The notes beneath the pieces were generated by a model that worked only from the letters and a program-made list of their open reading frames with translations, was not told the DNA's origin and did not search any database. A DNA stretch of 64,000 nucleotides from Ferruginibacter sp. (GTDB lineage: Bacteria > Bacteroidota > Bacteroidia > Chitinophagales > Chitinophagaceae): assembly GCA_025963635.1 (NCBI GenBank), contig JAOQAK010000018.1, forward strand, positions 62,001 through 126,000. Direction: 5' to 3'. This document shows, piece by piece, positions 44,899 through 53,817 of this stretch. The position numbers and the translations under genes were made by a program. Position 1 is the stretch's first letter, and each line of letters begins with the position of its first letter.

Positions 44899-46422
44899 CT
44901 ATAAATCAAACCTGATCCCTTGCGCCAATGGCAATTTATCAGTATAGTTGATGGTATTCGTTTGCCTCCGCATATACACTTTCCAGGCATCACTGCCGCT
45001 TTCCCTGCCGCCGCCGGTTTCTTTTTCGCCGCCAAATGCGCCGCCGATCTCTGCTCCTGATGTGCCGATATTAACATTGGCGATACCGCAATCACTGCCT
45101 TCAGCCGATAAAAATTTTTCTGCTTCTCTTAAATTGCCGGTCATGATTGCTGATGATAACCCCTGTGGCACACCATTCTGCATTGCGATGGCTTCATCAA
45201 GGGTTTTATATTTCATGAGGTATAAAATGGGAGCGAAGGTTTCATGTTGTACAATTTGAAAATCGTTTTTTGCTTCTGCAATGCATGGCTTTACATAACA
45301 ACCACTTTCATATCCTTTGCCTTTTAACACACCACCTTCTACGATGAAATTGCCTCCTTCTGCCTTGCATTGCTCAATTGCTGCAACATACATATTAACA
45401 GCATCAGTATCTATCAGCGGCCCTACATGGTTTTTTTCATTCAATGGGTCACCGATCTTTAACTGGCCGTATGCTTTCACTAGTTTTTCTTTGAATTGAT
45501 TGTAAACTTTTTCATGAATGATCAAACGCCGGGTGGTAGTACAACGCTGTCCTGCCGTGCCGACGGCTCCGAAAGTAGCGCCGATCAAAGCCATATCCAG
45601 GTCCGCATCTTTTGTAATGATGATGGCATTATTGCCACCCAGTTCAAGTAGGCTTCTTCCCAATCTTTGTGCTACCGCTGCAGCCAGGGCCTTCCCCATA
45701 CGGGTACTTCCTGTGGCGGAGACAAGCGGAATGTTGGTGTCTGCGCTGATCCATTCACCCACGTCACGCCCCCCCAGTACCAGGTTACTTACTCCTTCCG
45801 GGACATTGTTTTTTTTGAAAACCTTCGCCGTGATATTCTGGCAGGCGATTGCACAAAGAGGTGTTTTTTCGCTGGGTTTCCAGACACATACATCACCGCA
45901 AACCCAGGCCAGCATCGTATTCCAGCTCCACACGGCCACGGGGAAATTAAAGGCCGAAATAATGCCCACGATTCCTAATGGATGATACTGATCGTACATC
46001 CTGTGGCCCGGTCTTTCACTATGCATGGTAAGTCCGTGCAACTGCCGTGATAACCCAACCGCAAAATCGCAGATATCGATCATCTCCTGAACTTCGCCCA
46101 TGCCTTCCTGTAAGCTTTTGCCCATTTCATAACTTACTAATTGTCCCAATGCTTTTTTCTGAGCTCTTAATTCTTCCCCTATTTGCCTTACTATTTCGCC
46201 TCTTTTGGGTGATGGCCAGTTCCGCCATTCTTTGAATGCAAGATGCGCCTGCTGCACCACAGCCTCGTAGCTCACTTTATCGCAGGATCTTACTGAGGCA
46301 ATGAGTTTACCATCTACGGGTGAATATGAATCAATGATAGCACCCTTTGAGGCAAGCCATTTTGTGCCGGTTGATACACCTTTATTTTTTGCCTGCAATT
46401 GCAGGTCGGAAAGAAAATTCAT
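44899..46422 (-). CDS. aldehyde dehydrogenase, ALDH7-type (alpha-aminoadipic semialdehyde dehydrogenase)
   Basis: 507 residues from ATG 46422, the Met of MNFLSDLQLQAKNKG; an in-frame start at 46512 adds 30 unrelated residues. NAD-linked oxidation of a semialdehyde. The catalytic Cys lies in VGTAGQRCTTTRRLI, the general base Glu in LLELGGNNAII, and the NAD region in SATGSTRMGKA. The N-terminus with WPSPKRGEIVRQIGEELR and the C-terminal VNIGTSGAEIGGAFGGEKETGGGRESGSDAWKVYMRR are typical of ALDH7A1 / piperidine-6-carboxylate dehydrogenases of lysine breakdown. The neighbouring rocD makes a chemically similar semialdehyde, so amino acid catabolism is the likely context. Confidence 0.9.
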   Translation of the reverse strand: MNFLSDLQLQAKNKGVSTGTKWLASKGAIIDSYSPVDGKLIASVRSCDKVSYEAVVQQAHLAFKEWRNWPSPKRGEIVRQIGEELRAQKKALGQLVSYEMGKSLQEGMGEVQEMIDICDFAVGLSRQLHGLTMHSERPGHRMYDQYHPLGIVGIISAFNFPVAVWSWNTMLAWVCGDVCVWKPSEKTPLCAIACQNITAKVFKKNNVPEGVSNLVLGGRDVGEWISADTNIPLVSATGSTRMGKALAAAVAQRLGRSLLELGGNNAIIITKDADLDMALIGATFGAVGTAGQRCTTTRRLIIHEKVYNQFKEKLVKAYGQLKIGDPLNEKNHVGPLIDTDAVNMYVAAIEQCKAEGGNFIVEGGVLKGKGYESGCYVKPCIAEAKNDFQIVQHETFAPILYLMKYKTLDEAIAMQNGVPQGLSSAIMTGNLREAEKFLSAEGSDCGIANVNIGTSGAEIGGAFGGEKETGGGRESGSDAWKVYMRRQTNTINYTDKLPLAQGIRFDL

Positions 46423-46478
46423 ATCAATTATTTTGATGCAAGGTACGAATTGCAACAAGCAGGCAGTCTTAGTGATCG

Positions 46479-48383
46479 TTAAAAATGTACGCTGAAACCG
46501 CCTGTTGTCCACCTGCGGGGCATAATGCTTCCCAGCAGATCGCTGTATCGTATGTCCGTGATGTTATTTACTGCCAGGAAAAGATTTATTTTTTTGATGA
46601 TCGTGTAATTAAGCTTTGCGTTCAACAAAAAATAGTGACCGGAAATGTTGGCGTTAATTGCACTGGCTGTTTGAGGATCTCTTTTCTTGTAAGCAAAATT
46701 GGCAGCAAGACTGATATTTTTATAAGTATAAATGATGTTGGATTGCATCAGCACACGGGCATGGGAAATGATGTAAAAAGAAGGAACCGGATCACTGCTC
46801 ACCGATTTTAAAAAAGTAATCCCGGCATCAACCAACAGACTTTCATCTTCATTAAATTGATTTCTATACACCAATTCAGTTTCAATTCCACGCGTTGTCA
46901 CTTTCTTAATATTTTTCGCCAGCGCATATACGCCATTGGGAACAAGGTTTTCTTTTCGCGGCATATCAGCATACGGGGTGGTTACATAATCAATCACATT
47001 ATTTTGATCCCTGTAAAAACCCGTGACCGAAACTTTGAAATGATTGCTTACAAATGCATCCGCACCGGCTTCATAGCTCCACGAGTTTTCCGTGCCGAGG
47101 TTGGGGTTACCGATGCTTCCGCTTGCGACCACAGGCTTGTTGTAATTATTAAAGCGTTCTGTGAAATCAGCACTGCGTATAGCTCTTCCGGCATTTGCCC
47201 GCACCACGAATTTTTTCCAGTTATATGAAGTGTTTAATTGCGGAAGCAATACAACACCATAATTTTCATCCCAATCCAATCTCAGGCCAGGAGAAATTTT
47301 CCAATTGCTTTTGTTAAAAAACAGGGAAGCAAAGGTGGCGCCATGATGTGTTGCATGATCGCCCCGGTCATTGGAGGTAATAGATCTTCTATCAAGTTGG
47401 GTCCCCATGCTAACGGTAAAGTACTGGCTCACCTTTTGTGAACGGAGCCATTGCACTACAAAATTGCCTGATTTATTATTGTTGGCGATCGACAAGGGAT
47501 TAAATAAATAATGGTCATTGGTTGCCTTGTACATGATATCCACTTGCTGGCTGTATTTTTCTGTTTGTTGTTTTAATTGCAACTGGTTCCACCAGGATTT
47601 TACTTGTTCAGTGGCGGTGTCACTTTTGAAGGTAGTATAGAAATTTTGTGCTGCGAAGTCGCGGGTATCGAAACTACTTCTTAGCGAAAGTTGCCAGTTA
47701 TTTTTTAACGCGAATGCGATTGATCCGCTAAAAGTATGATTGTGCAGGTAACCTCTATTGCGGCCTCTTAATAACTGGCCGGTTGTATTGTTGCTCAGAA
47801 TTCCCAAAGCAGCGTTCACAGTAGGACCGGTGGTTTGAAAACCAGCATTCGCATTTACAAATCCATATTCACCCAGTGCCATTCCGATACTTGTGTTGGT
47901 GCTTTTCTCCTTTTTATACTGGTTAAATGTTTTAGTAATGATATTGATCACCCCACCAACAGCTTCGGCCCCATAAACGGCTGCAGCAGGCCCTCGCAAA
48001 ATTTCAATGCGATCAATTTCGGAAGGTGCCACTGGTATATAAGAAGAGAAATGCCCGGTCACGGGGTCATTCACTTTGATGCCATCCAGCAATACCAACA
48101 CCTGCTGAAAAGTGCCGCCTCTTATCACAATATCACTTTGTGCACCCATTGGCCCACGAGACTGCACTTCAACACCGGGAACATATTTCAATAGTTCATC
48201 GATAGAATTTACCGGTAATTGCCGGAACATTTTTCCGTCGATAACGGTAATGCTTCTTCCTGTCTCACTGATTTTTTGAGCTGCCCTGGTGGCAGTAATG
48301 GTTACGGGATCAAGTTCTGTGGGGGTTTGTGCAAAGGCACGTACCGATGCAAAAATGCATAACGGCAGCAAAATTTTTCTCAT
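46479..48383 (-). CDS. TonB-dependent outer membrane receptor (BtuB-like)
   Basis: 634 residues from ATG 48383, whose MRKILLPLCIFASVRAFAQ is a Sec signal; a Met ten codons upstream is less likely. Plug domain: DPVTITATRAAQKISETGRSITVID, LLKYVPGVEVQSRG, IVIRGGTFQQVLVLLDGIKVNDP and RIEILRGPAAAVYGAEAVGGVINIITK. A 22-strand barrel follows, ending in a C-terminal Phe. There is no CarboxypepD-like N-terminal domain, so it is not a SusC. It imports a chelate or vitamin by TonB energy. No cobalamin or iron biosynthesis gene is adjacent and no cobalamin riboswitch is seen, so the ligand is open. Confidence 0.93.
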   Translation of the reverse strand: MRKILLPLCIFASVRAFAQTPTELDPVTITATRAAQKISETGRSITVIDGKMFRQLPVNSIDELLKYVPGVEVQSRGPMGAQSDIVIRGGTFQQVLVLLDGIKVNDPVTGHFSSYIPVAPSEIDRIEILRGPAAAVYGAEAVGGVINIITKTFNQYKKEKSTNTSIGMALGEYGFVNANAGFQTTGPTVNAALGILSNNTTGQLLRGRNRGYLHNHTFSGSIAFALKNNWQLSLRSSFDTRDFAAQNFYTTFKSDTATEQVKSWWNQLQLKQQTEKYSQQVDIMYKATNDHYLFNPLSIANNNKSGNFVVQWLRSQKVSQYFTVSMGTQLDRRSITSNDRGDHATHHGATFASLFFNKSNWKISPGLRLDWDENYGVVLLPQLNTSYNWKKFVVRANAGRAIRSADFTERFNNYNKPVVASGSIGNPNLGTENSWSYEAGADAFVSNHFKVSVTGFYRDQNNVIDYVTTPYADMPRKENLVPNGVYALAKNIKKVTTRGIETELVYRNQFNEDESLLVDAGITFLKSVSSDPVPSFYIISHARVLMQSNIIYTYKNISLAANFAYKKRDPQTASAINANISGHYFLLNAKLNYTIIKKINLFLAVNNITDIRYSDLLGSIMPRRWTTGGFSVHF

Positions 48384-48410
48384 AATTATATTTAAAACGC
48401 TTTCAGTTTT

Positions 48411-48454
48411 CATAGATAGTTTACACCTTTTTTAAAAGGTGTAAACTATCTATG
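48411..48454. repeat. perfect palindrome CATAGATAGTTTACACC, 21-bp arms
   Basis: A 21-bp arm at 48411-48431, a 2-nt loop and its exact complement at 48434-48454, containing the GTTTACACCTTTT core also found at 44861. It lies 6 bp after the panB stop and 27 bp before the receptor start, both minus strand. It can act as a cruciform, transcript end or RNA hairpin. Confidence 0.85.
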
Positions 48455-48460
48455 AAGGGG

Positions 48461-49279
48461 TTAGTATTGTTCCTGTTCATTTGGGAAGTCCCTGCTTTTT
48501 ACATCGCTGATATATTGTTTTACAGCGCCGGATATCTGTTCATCAAGATTTAAGTAACGTCTTAAAAAACGTGGTTTAAAATCAGTGTTAATACCTAGCA
48601 TGTCATGCATTACTAATACCTGGCCATCGCAAAATCCACCGGCGCCGATGCCAATGGTGGGGATAGATAAGCTCTCTGTTACTTCTTTGGCAAGTGCAGC
48701 CGGAATCTTCTCCAGTACAATTGCGAAACAGCCGGCTTCCTGTAACAACAGTGCATCTTTCCTGAGTTTGTCTGCTTCTGCTTCGCCGGTAGCCCTTACT
48801 ACATAGGTGCCGAATTTATTGATTGATTGCGGTGTTAGGCCAAGATGTCCCATTACAGGGATGCCTGCACTCACTATCTTCTTTACTGAGTCGATCACTT
48901 CTTCGCCGCCTTCCAGCTTTACAGTATGCCCGCCACTTTCCTTCATGATTTTGATGGCCGAAGCCAGCGCTATTTCCGAGTTAGATTGATAATAACCAAA
49001 AGGGATATCCACAACAATCAGGCTTCTTTCGCGGGCCCGCACCACACTTTGCGCATGATAGATCATCTGGTCTAAAGTAATGGGCAGGGTAGTGGCATGC
49101 CCCGCCATTACATTACTGGCGCTGTCGCCCACTAATATGATATCAATTCCCGCTGAATCAAATAATTTGGCAAAAGAAAAATCATACGCAGTAATCATGG
49201 AGATCTTTTCCCCTGCTGCCTTCATTTTCTGGATGGTATTGGTGGTTACCCTTTTGTATTCAGTTTCTATCGGTGGCAT
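48461..49279 (-). CDS. panB: 3-methyl-2-oxobutanoate hydroxymethyltransferase
   Basis: 272 residues. PanB transfers a hydroxymethyl group from methylenetetrahydrofolate to 2-oxoisovalerate, giving ketopantoate, the first committed pantothenate step. TIM barrel with [36 protein letters not shown] (Mg ligand Asp), [21 protein letters not shown] with Glu, [17 protein letters not shown] and [26 protein letters not shown]. All catalytic segments are present. panC is 4.5 kb away on the same strand. TATATTTG at 49334-49341 (minus strand) is a probable -7 box. Confidence 0.97.
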   Translation of the reverse strand: MPPIETEYKRVTTNTIQKMKAAGEKISMITAYDFSFAKLFDSAGIDIILVGDSASNVMAGHATTLPITLDQMIYHAQSVVRARERSLIVVDIPFGYYQSNSEIALASAIKIMKESGGHTVKLEGGEEVIDSVKKIVSAGIPVMGHLGLTPQSINKFGTYVVRATGEAEADKLRKDALLLQEAGCFAIVLEKIPAALAKEVTESLSIPTIGIGAGGFCDGQVLVMHDMLGINTDFKPRFLRRYLNLDEQISGAVKQYISDVKSRDFPNEQEQY

Positions 49280-49333
49280 TCAAATGATTTTGAGATGGAG
49301 ATGAAATATGAACTTGCTTTTAGTAAAGAAGTG

Positions 49334-49341
49334 CAAATATA
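49334..49341 (-). promoter_or_regulatory. -7 box of panB
   Basis: On the minus strand TATATTTG matches TAnnTTTG exactly, 55 bp upstream of the panB start. No clear -33 box. Confidence 0.45.
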
Positions 49342-49429
49342 TTACTCTTCTATTTTGTTTGTAAAGCTATATTTTGCAGGTGGCAGAGTTGCCTGAAAAT
49401 TGGATTGGTCAATTACAAATAGAAGCGTA

Positions 49430-50332
49430 TTAGTTCCTGCTGCTTCCGTTGCCAGGCTTTACTTCTTCCCATAAATGCCTTATCAGTCCATCGGCTAAAC
49501 CGATTTTGGGCACGTAAATCTGTTCGGCGCCGGCCCATCGCATCACATTGATATAGATCTGGATAGCGGGTACAATTACATCGGCCCTGTCTGAACGCAA
49601 GCCATATTTTGATATTCTTTCAGATAGGATGACGCTGCTTAATTCTTTATAGTAATCTCTCAACAATTCCAGTGATAGCGGCTTTCCGTCTTTTTTCTTG
49701 CTCATCGAAAAGACCTTGTTGATATTACCTCCGCTCCCGATCGCCACCACTTCCTTTTGCCCTTTGATTACATTTCTTAAGATATCCTTCATGTCTTCCC
49801 AATCGTTATCAGTAACCATATTCTTCAGTAATCGAATAGTGCCGATGTTGAAAGATTTTTTATAAATTAGAATGCCGTTGCTAAAGAAAGAAAGCTCGGT
49901 GCTTCCGCCGCCCACATCGATGTATAAGTAACTGTGATCATTGTCCAGATTTTCGGCAACATGGTTTTCGTAGACCAGTCCGGCTTCCAGGTCGCCGGTG
50001 ATCACTTCAATTTCAATGGAAGTTTCCAACTTTACTTTACGGATAATATCCGAGGCGTTTTTAGCATCCCGCATTGCGCTGGTTGCGCAGGCCTTAATAT
50101 GGGTGACCTCGTAGGCATTACACAAATGTTTATAAGCCTTCATCGTCTGCAATATCATCCCAATTTTGGGTTTGGAAATAATACCCAATTCAAACACATC
50201 AAAACCAAGCCGTAACGGTACCCTCACCAGGTTAATTTTATTAAAGGCAGTTTCGCCCTTATAATCTGTAGATACTTCCGTGATTAAAAGCCTTGCCGCG
50301 TTACTACCTATATCGATTGCTGCTAATCTCAT
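49430..50332 (-). CDS. Ppx/GppA family exopolyphosphatase
   Basis: 300 residues, the short single-module form. Actin/ASKHA-fold phosphatase that removes terminal phosphate from polyphosphate or pppGpp. Seen: LAAIDIGSNAARLLITEV (phosphate-1 loop), ATSAMRDAKNASDII, VITGDLEAGLVYENHVAEN (catalytic Glu), SYLYIDVGGGSTELSFF (phosphate-2) and AIGSGGNINKVF (adenosine-like loop). It lacks the C-terminal HD-like half of E. coli Ppx. ppk1 lies 206 bp upstream on the same strand, so the polyphosphate pair is linked as in many bacteria; a heptamer repeat occupies the gap. Confidence 0.92.
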   Translation of the reverse strand: MRLAAIDIGSNAARLLITEVSTDYKGETAFNKINLVRVPLRLGFDVFELGIISKPKIGMILQTMKAYKHLCNAYEVTHIKACATSAMRDAKNASDIIRKVKLETSIEIEVITGDLEAGLVYENHVAENLDNDHSYLYIDVGGGSTELSFFSNGILIYKKSFNIGTIRLLKNMVTDNDWEDMKDILRNVIKGQKEVVAIGSGGNINKVFSMSKKKDGKPLSLELLRDYYKELSSVILSERISKYGLRSDRADVIVPAIQIYINVMRWAGAEQIYVPKIGLADGLIRHLWEEVKPGNGSSRN

Positions 50333-50429
50333 GTCGTTATTGGGTTAGTGTGATGTTTCGCCTGCCAGGGGTAATTGTTCTTTTGATCTAATCGCCCGGG
50401 CAAGTAAATTTTCTTTGCAAAGATAGATA

Positions 50430-50486
50430 GTTGATGGTAAGGTTGAAGGTTGAAGGTTGGAAGAGGTTGATGGTTGATGGTTGATT
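50430..50486. repeat. heptamer tandem repeat between ppk1 and ppx
   Basis: Copies of GTTGATG / GTTGAAG at 7-bp period, broken by two short phase shifts (for example 50442-50462 and 50466-50486). It lies in the ppk1-ppx gap. Confidence 0.7.
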
Positions 50487-50538
50487 GCGGAAGGACTGAT
50501 GGTTGAAGTGAACCATTGACCTGCTTTCCCCGATTATC

Positions 50539-52605
50539 TTAGCTGTTCACCTTTCGATACAGGTAATTGTAGGTTTCCACCTGTGAACGGATTTTTTTGG
50601 TATTGCGTGGATTGATGTAATTGTTCTCCAGTTGATTGTCTAGTTTTCTTGCTTTGATATTGTCGGATAACTGGATTTGTAAGATATCTTTTAATTCCTG
50701 CCGGATATCTTTGTTGAATACCGGGCAGGCTACTTCAATACGGTGATCGATATTTCTAACCATCCAGTCGGCGGAAGAAATAAACACTTTTTCATCTCCA
50801 TCATTGTGAAAGATCATCACCCTCGCGTGTTCGAGATACTCATCCACAATACTGATGGCCTGTACCGGGTGCTTGTACTTCTTGTTTTCTGTGAGCATGC
50901 AAAAGATGCCTCTCACTACCATCCTGATTTCAACGCCGGCCCGGGCAGCTTCTGTTAATTTTTCAATCAACAATTCATCGCTTAATGAATTAATTTTTAA
51001 AGTTATGGCAGCCGGCTTTTTAGCTTTTGCCGACCGGATTTCTTTGGAGATCAGCTGGATGAGCTGTCGCCTCATATTAACCGGGCTCACCAGCAATGTT
51101 TTGCAGGCTCTTAGGAAACGTGCCCGGGCTTTAGGCTGTTCCAGGTAGTGGAAAATCCTGTTTACATCCGCCATAATACTCTTGTTTGCAGTTAACAGGC
51201 AATGATCTGCGTAAATGGTGGCGGTACGCTCATTGAGGTTGCCGGTACTTACAAATCCATAAAGAATTGTACGGTCCTTCGATACCTTTTTTATAAGGCA
51301 AAGCTTACAATGTACTTTCATGTTGGGGACACCAATGAGCACTTTTGCACCTGCTTCTTCCAGTTCTTTCTTCCATTCAAGATTGGCTTCTTCATCAAAC
51401 CTGGCCCTTAATTCTATTACAGCAGTTACCTGTTTGCCGTTGCGTACGGCGTTGGTGATGGCATTAATGATTTTGGAACGGGGAGCAAGCCGGTAACAGG
51501 TGATCTTTATACTGGTGACTTCCGGATCAATGGCTGCTTCTCTTAACAAATCCGTTACACTATCATAGGAATGATAAGGAAAACTTAGCAGCACATCTTT
51601 TTGTAAAACGATCTCTGAAACGCTGTTCACATTTCTTAGGTCAGGATGCACAAACGGCTTTTTTCGGGCACTTTTTTGTTGAAAGACCGATTCGGGGAAA
51701 TCAATAAAATCTTTAAAATTATGGATGCGGCCGCCCGGGATAAGGTTGTCTTTTTCGGAAAGTTCCAGTCGCTTTACCAGGTAGGTGAGCAGCGAAGCAT
51801 CGATCTCCTTATCGAACGAAAAACGCACGGGTTTACCTTTTTTCCGGTTCTTGATTCCCTTCTCAATCTTTTCCATCAGGGAAGTTGCCACATCATTATC
51901 GATATCGATTTCTGCATCACGGGTAACTTTTATCAGGTGGGCAGAAAATACATCATACCCGAAAAAAGAAAAAATAAAAGGGAGGCAAAAACGGATCACA
52001 TCTTCCAGCAAAATAATGTGCTTCTCATTCTGGCGGGAAGGCAGGATGATAAACCTCGATAAGCGTCGGGAAGGCACTGATACCAGAGCAAAACGTTGGG
52101 GTATGCTATAGTCTTTTTTGGATAGCTTACAGGCAAGATAAATGGATTTATCATTCAGTATCGGAAAGGCCTGTATGCTTTCGATCATCAGCGGAACGAT
52201 ATTACTCCTGATCTCGTCGTTAAAATAAGTGATGATGAACTTCTTTTGTTGCCGGGTAAGTTGGCGTTCATTGACAAGAAAGATCTTTTGTTTTTTTAGC
52301 TCCCGTAGTATCTCGTTCCATATACGGTCAAACTCTTTTTGTTGTTCAATTACTTTTACCTGGATGTCCTGCAATATCATACCCGGAGAAACTTCAAGAT
52401 GCATATTGCCCTTGCTACCTACCGAAATCATTCGTTTGAGCGTTGCTACCCGAACACGGAAAAACTCATCAAGATTATTAGAAAAAATGCCGAGAAAGCG
52501 GATTCTTTCTCTTAGTGGAACGGTTTCGTCAGCAGCCTCCTGTAGCACCCTGCTGTTAAAAGACAACCAACTAATATCCCGCACTATTGTCTTTTGCTTT
52601 AACAA
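50539..52605 (-). CDS. ppk1: polyphosphate kinase 1
   Basis: 688 residues from a TTG start; no ATG precedes the conserved RDISWLSFNSRVLQEAAD that opens PPK1 proteins. It polymerises the ATP gamma-phosphate into polyphosphate. Order: N-terminal helical domain (FFRVRVATLKRMI), head domain, and two PLD-like catalytic domains with DVLLSFPYHSYDSVTDLLREAA (with SFPYH phosphate contacts), KITCYRLA, VIELRARFDEEANLEW, HCKLCLIKK (catalytic His region), YGFVSTGNLNERTATIYADHCLLT and the second domain with ISSADWMVRNIDHRIEVACPV. The enzyme is complete. TAATTTCG at 52628-52635 on the minus strand may be its -7 box. Confidence 0.96.
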   Translation of the reverse strand: MLKQKTIVRDISWLSFNSRVLQEAADETVPLRERIRFLGIFSNNLDEFFRVRVATLKRMISVGSKGNMHLEVSPGMILQDIQVKVIEQQKEFDRIWNEILRELKKQKIFLVNERQLTRQQKKFIITYFNDEIRSNIVPLMIESIQAFPILNDKSIYLACKLSKKDYSIPQRFALVSVPSRRLSRFIILPSRQNEKHIILLEDVIRFCLPFIFSFFGYDVFSAHLIKVTRDAEIDIDNDVATSLMEKIEKGIKNRKKGKPVRFSFDKEIDASLLTYLVKRLELSEKDNLIPGGRIHNFKDFIDFPESVFQQKSARKKPFVHPDLRNVNSVSEIVLQKDVLLSFPYHSYDSVTDLLREAAIDPEVTSIKITCYRLAPRSKIINAITNAVRNGKQVTAVIELRARFDEEANLEWKKELEEAGAKVLIGVPNMKVHCKLCLIKKVSKDRTILYGFVSTGNLNERTATIYADHCLLTANKSIMADVNRIFHYLEQPKARARFLRACKTLLVSPVNMRRQLIQLISKEIRSAKAKKPAAITLKINSLSDELLIEKLTEAARAGVEIRMVVRGIFCMLTENKKYKHPVQAISIVDEYLEHARVMIFHNDGDEKVFISSADWMVRNIDHRIEVACPVFNKDIRQELKDILQIQLSDNIKARKLDNQLENNYINPRNTKKIRSQVETYNYLYRKVNS

Positions 52606-52668
52606 GAGAAAATGTTTTGATGATGGACGAAATTACAGGGTTGAACTTACAAAAGTTGGAAAACAACG

Positions 52669-53706
52669 TTAAGTTTTCGCGGATTCCCCGGAAGGAAGGG
52701 AGTGCTTTGCACGGCGGCTGTTATAATAAGGCAGGGCTACCAGGGAAATAAAACCTACCAAAAGAATGATTGAAAACTGTGCAATCCATTGGAGCAGGCC
52801 ATTGGCATACCCATGTCCCTCATCTATTCCGTACAACTCCATTACTCCCATGATAAACCATGGATAAGTTCCAATTCCGCCGGGTGTAATGATCATACCA
52901 ATACTGGCAAAAGCCAATACAGGGAAGGCAGCGGCAACCGGCAGGCCGGATGTTTCCGGGATCACAAAAAAACCAAGATAAGTACCCGCTGCATAACAAA
53001 GCCATATAAAAATACTGTGGAAAATAAAGGATTTCTTATTCTGCATATGTCGCACGCTGCTCAAACCTGCTCCCACCCCTTTGAAAAGTATATTTACTTT
53101 TTTTATAAAAACGATGTGGCTGAATTTTTTGAAAATGTATTTTAAAACAAAGTACACAAGTACAAAGGCGGCCACAATGATAACCAGTTTAATGATGGTG
53201 GATTGCTTGTCGCCGGACAAAAAATTAGTCTGGATGGTAGTTTTCGCGTATTCCCCGATAATGCTCAATTGTGTAACAACGGCAATGATAAATACCACTA
53301 TCAGTGATACCACATCCACAGCTCTTTCTACCAATATGGTTCCTACGAGTTTATCAGCGGGCACTTTTTCGTATTTTCCTAAAATTGTACATTTTAATAC
53401 TTCTCCGAGACGGGGAACGGCGAGATTGGCAAGATAACCCACCATTACGGCGAAAAAGGTGTTAACAAGGCCCGGATTGTACCCCATGGGCTTCATTAGA
53501 ATCTTCCACCGGATCGCCCTGCTGACATGGCTCGCGATCAGTATAAAAAATACCGGTATATAGAGGTAATAGCGTGCGGTTTTTAGAGCGGTTTTACATT
53601 CTTCCCAGTTCTTTTCACCCATTTTATGGATACTCCACCACACCAGGAAAATACCAAGTCCTAAGAAAAACAGATATTTCAAAATTGTAAGTACCGCTTT
53701 TTTCAT
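52669..53706 (-). CDS. UPF0104 / lysylphosphatidylglycerol-synthase-type flippase-like membrane protein
   Basis: 345 residues from ATG 53706; a TTG four codons upstream is less likely. About eight membrane helices. Typical LPG_synthase_TM features: HKMGEKNWEECKTALKTARYYLYIPVF at the N-terminus, HVSRAIRWKILMKPMGY, FFAVMVGYLANLAVPRLGEVLKCTILGKYEKVPADKLVGTILVERAVDVVSL, and the C-terminal ITPGGIGTYPWFIMGVMELYGI. Family members lacking the synthase domain are thought to move lipids or act in cell-surface lipid homeostasis, but the function is not established. TAACTTCG at 53723-53730 (minus strand) is a close -7 box, implying a very short leader. Confidence 0.88.
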   Translation of the reverse strand: MKKAVLTILKYLFFLGLGIFLVWWSIHKMGEKNWEECKTALKTARYYLYIPVFFILIASHVSRAIRWKILMKPMGYNPGLVNTFFAVMVGYLANLAVPRLGEVLKCTILGKYEKVPADKLVGTILVERAVDVVSLIVVFIIAVVTQLSIIGEYAKTTIQTNFLSGDKQSTIIKLVIIVAAFVLVYFVLKYIFKKFSHIVFIKKVNILFKGVGAGLSSVRHMQNKKSFIFHSIFIWLCYAAGTYLGFFVIPETSGLPVAAAFPVLAFASIGMIITPGGIGTYPWFIMGVMELYGIDEGHGYANGLLQWIAQFSIILLVGFISLVALPYYNSRRAKHSLPSGESAKT

Positions 53707-53817
53707 AATCGGCACCAAATTACGAAGTTATGTTGATAGTGAGCGCTTTAAGAACTGGTTGCCGGATTGCTTTTTCCCAGCGATTTCTCGCTTAAATGAT
53801 GTGCATAAAGCTCCTTA

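Noticed and set aside
44700..45095. 131-codon minus-strand ORF
   Set aside because: Shadow of the ALDH gene in another frame extending into non-coding DNA.
48384..48460. Cobalamin riboswitch upstream of the BtuB-like receptor
   Set aside because: Only 77 bp are available, filled by a simple palindrome; the required B12-box and multi-helix junction are missing.
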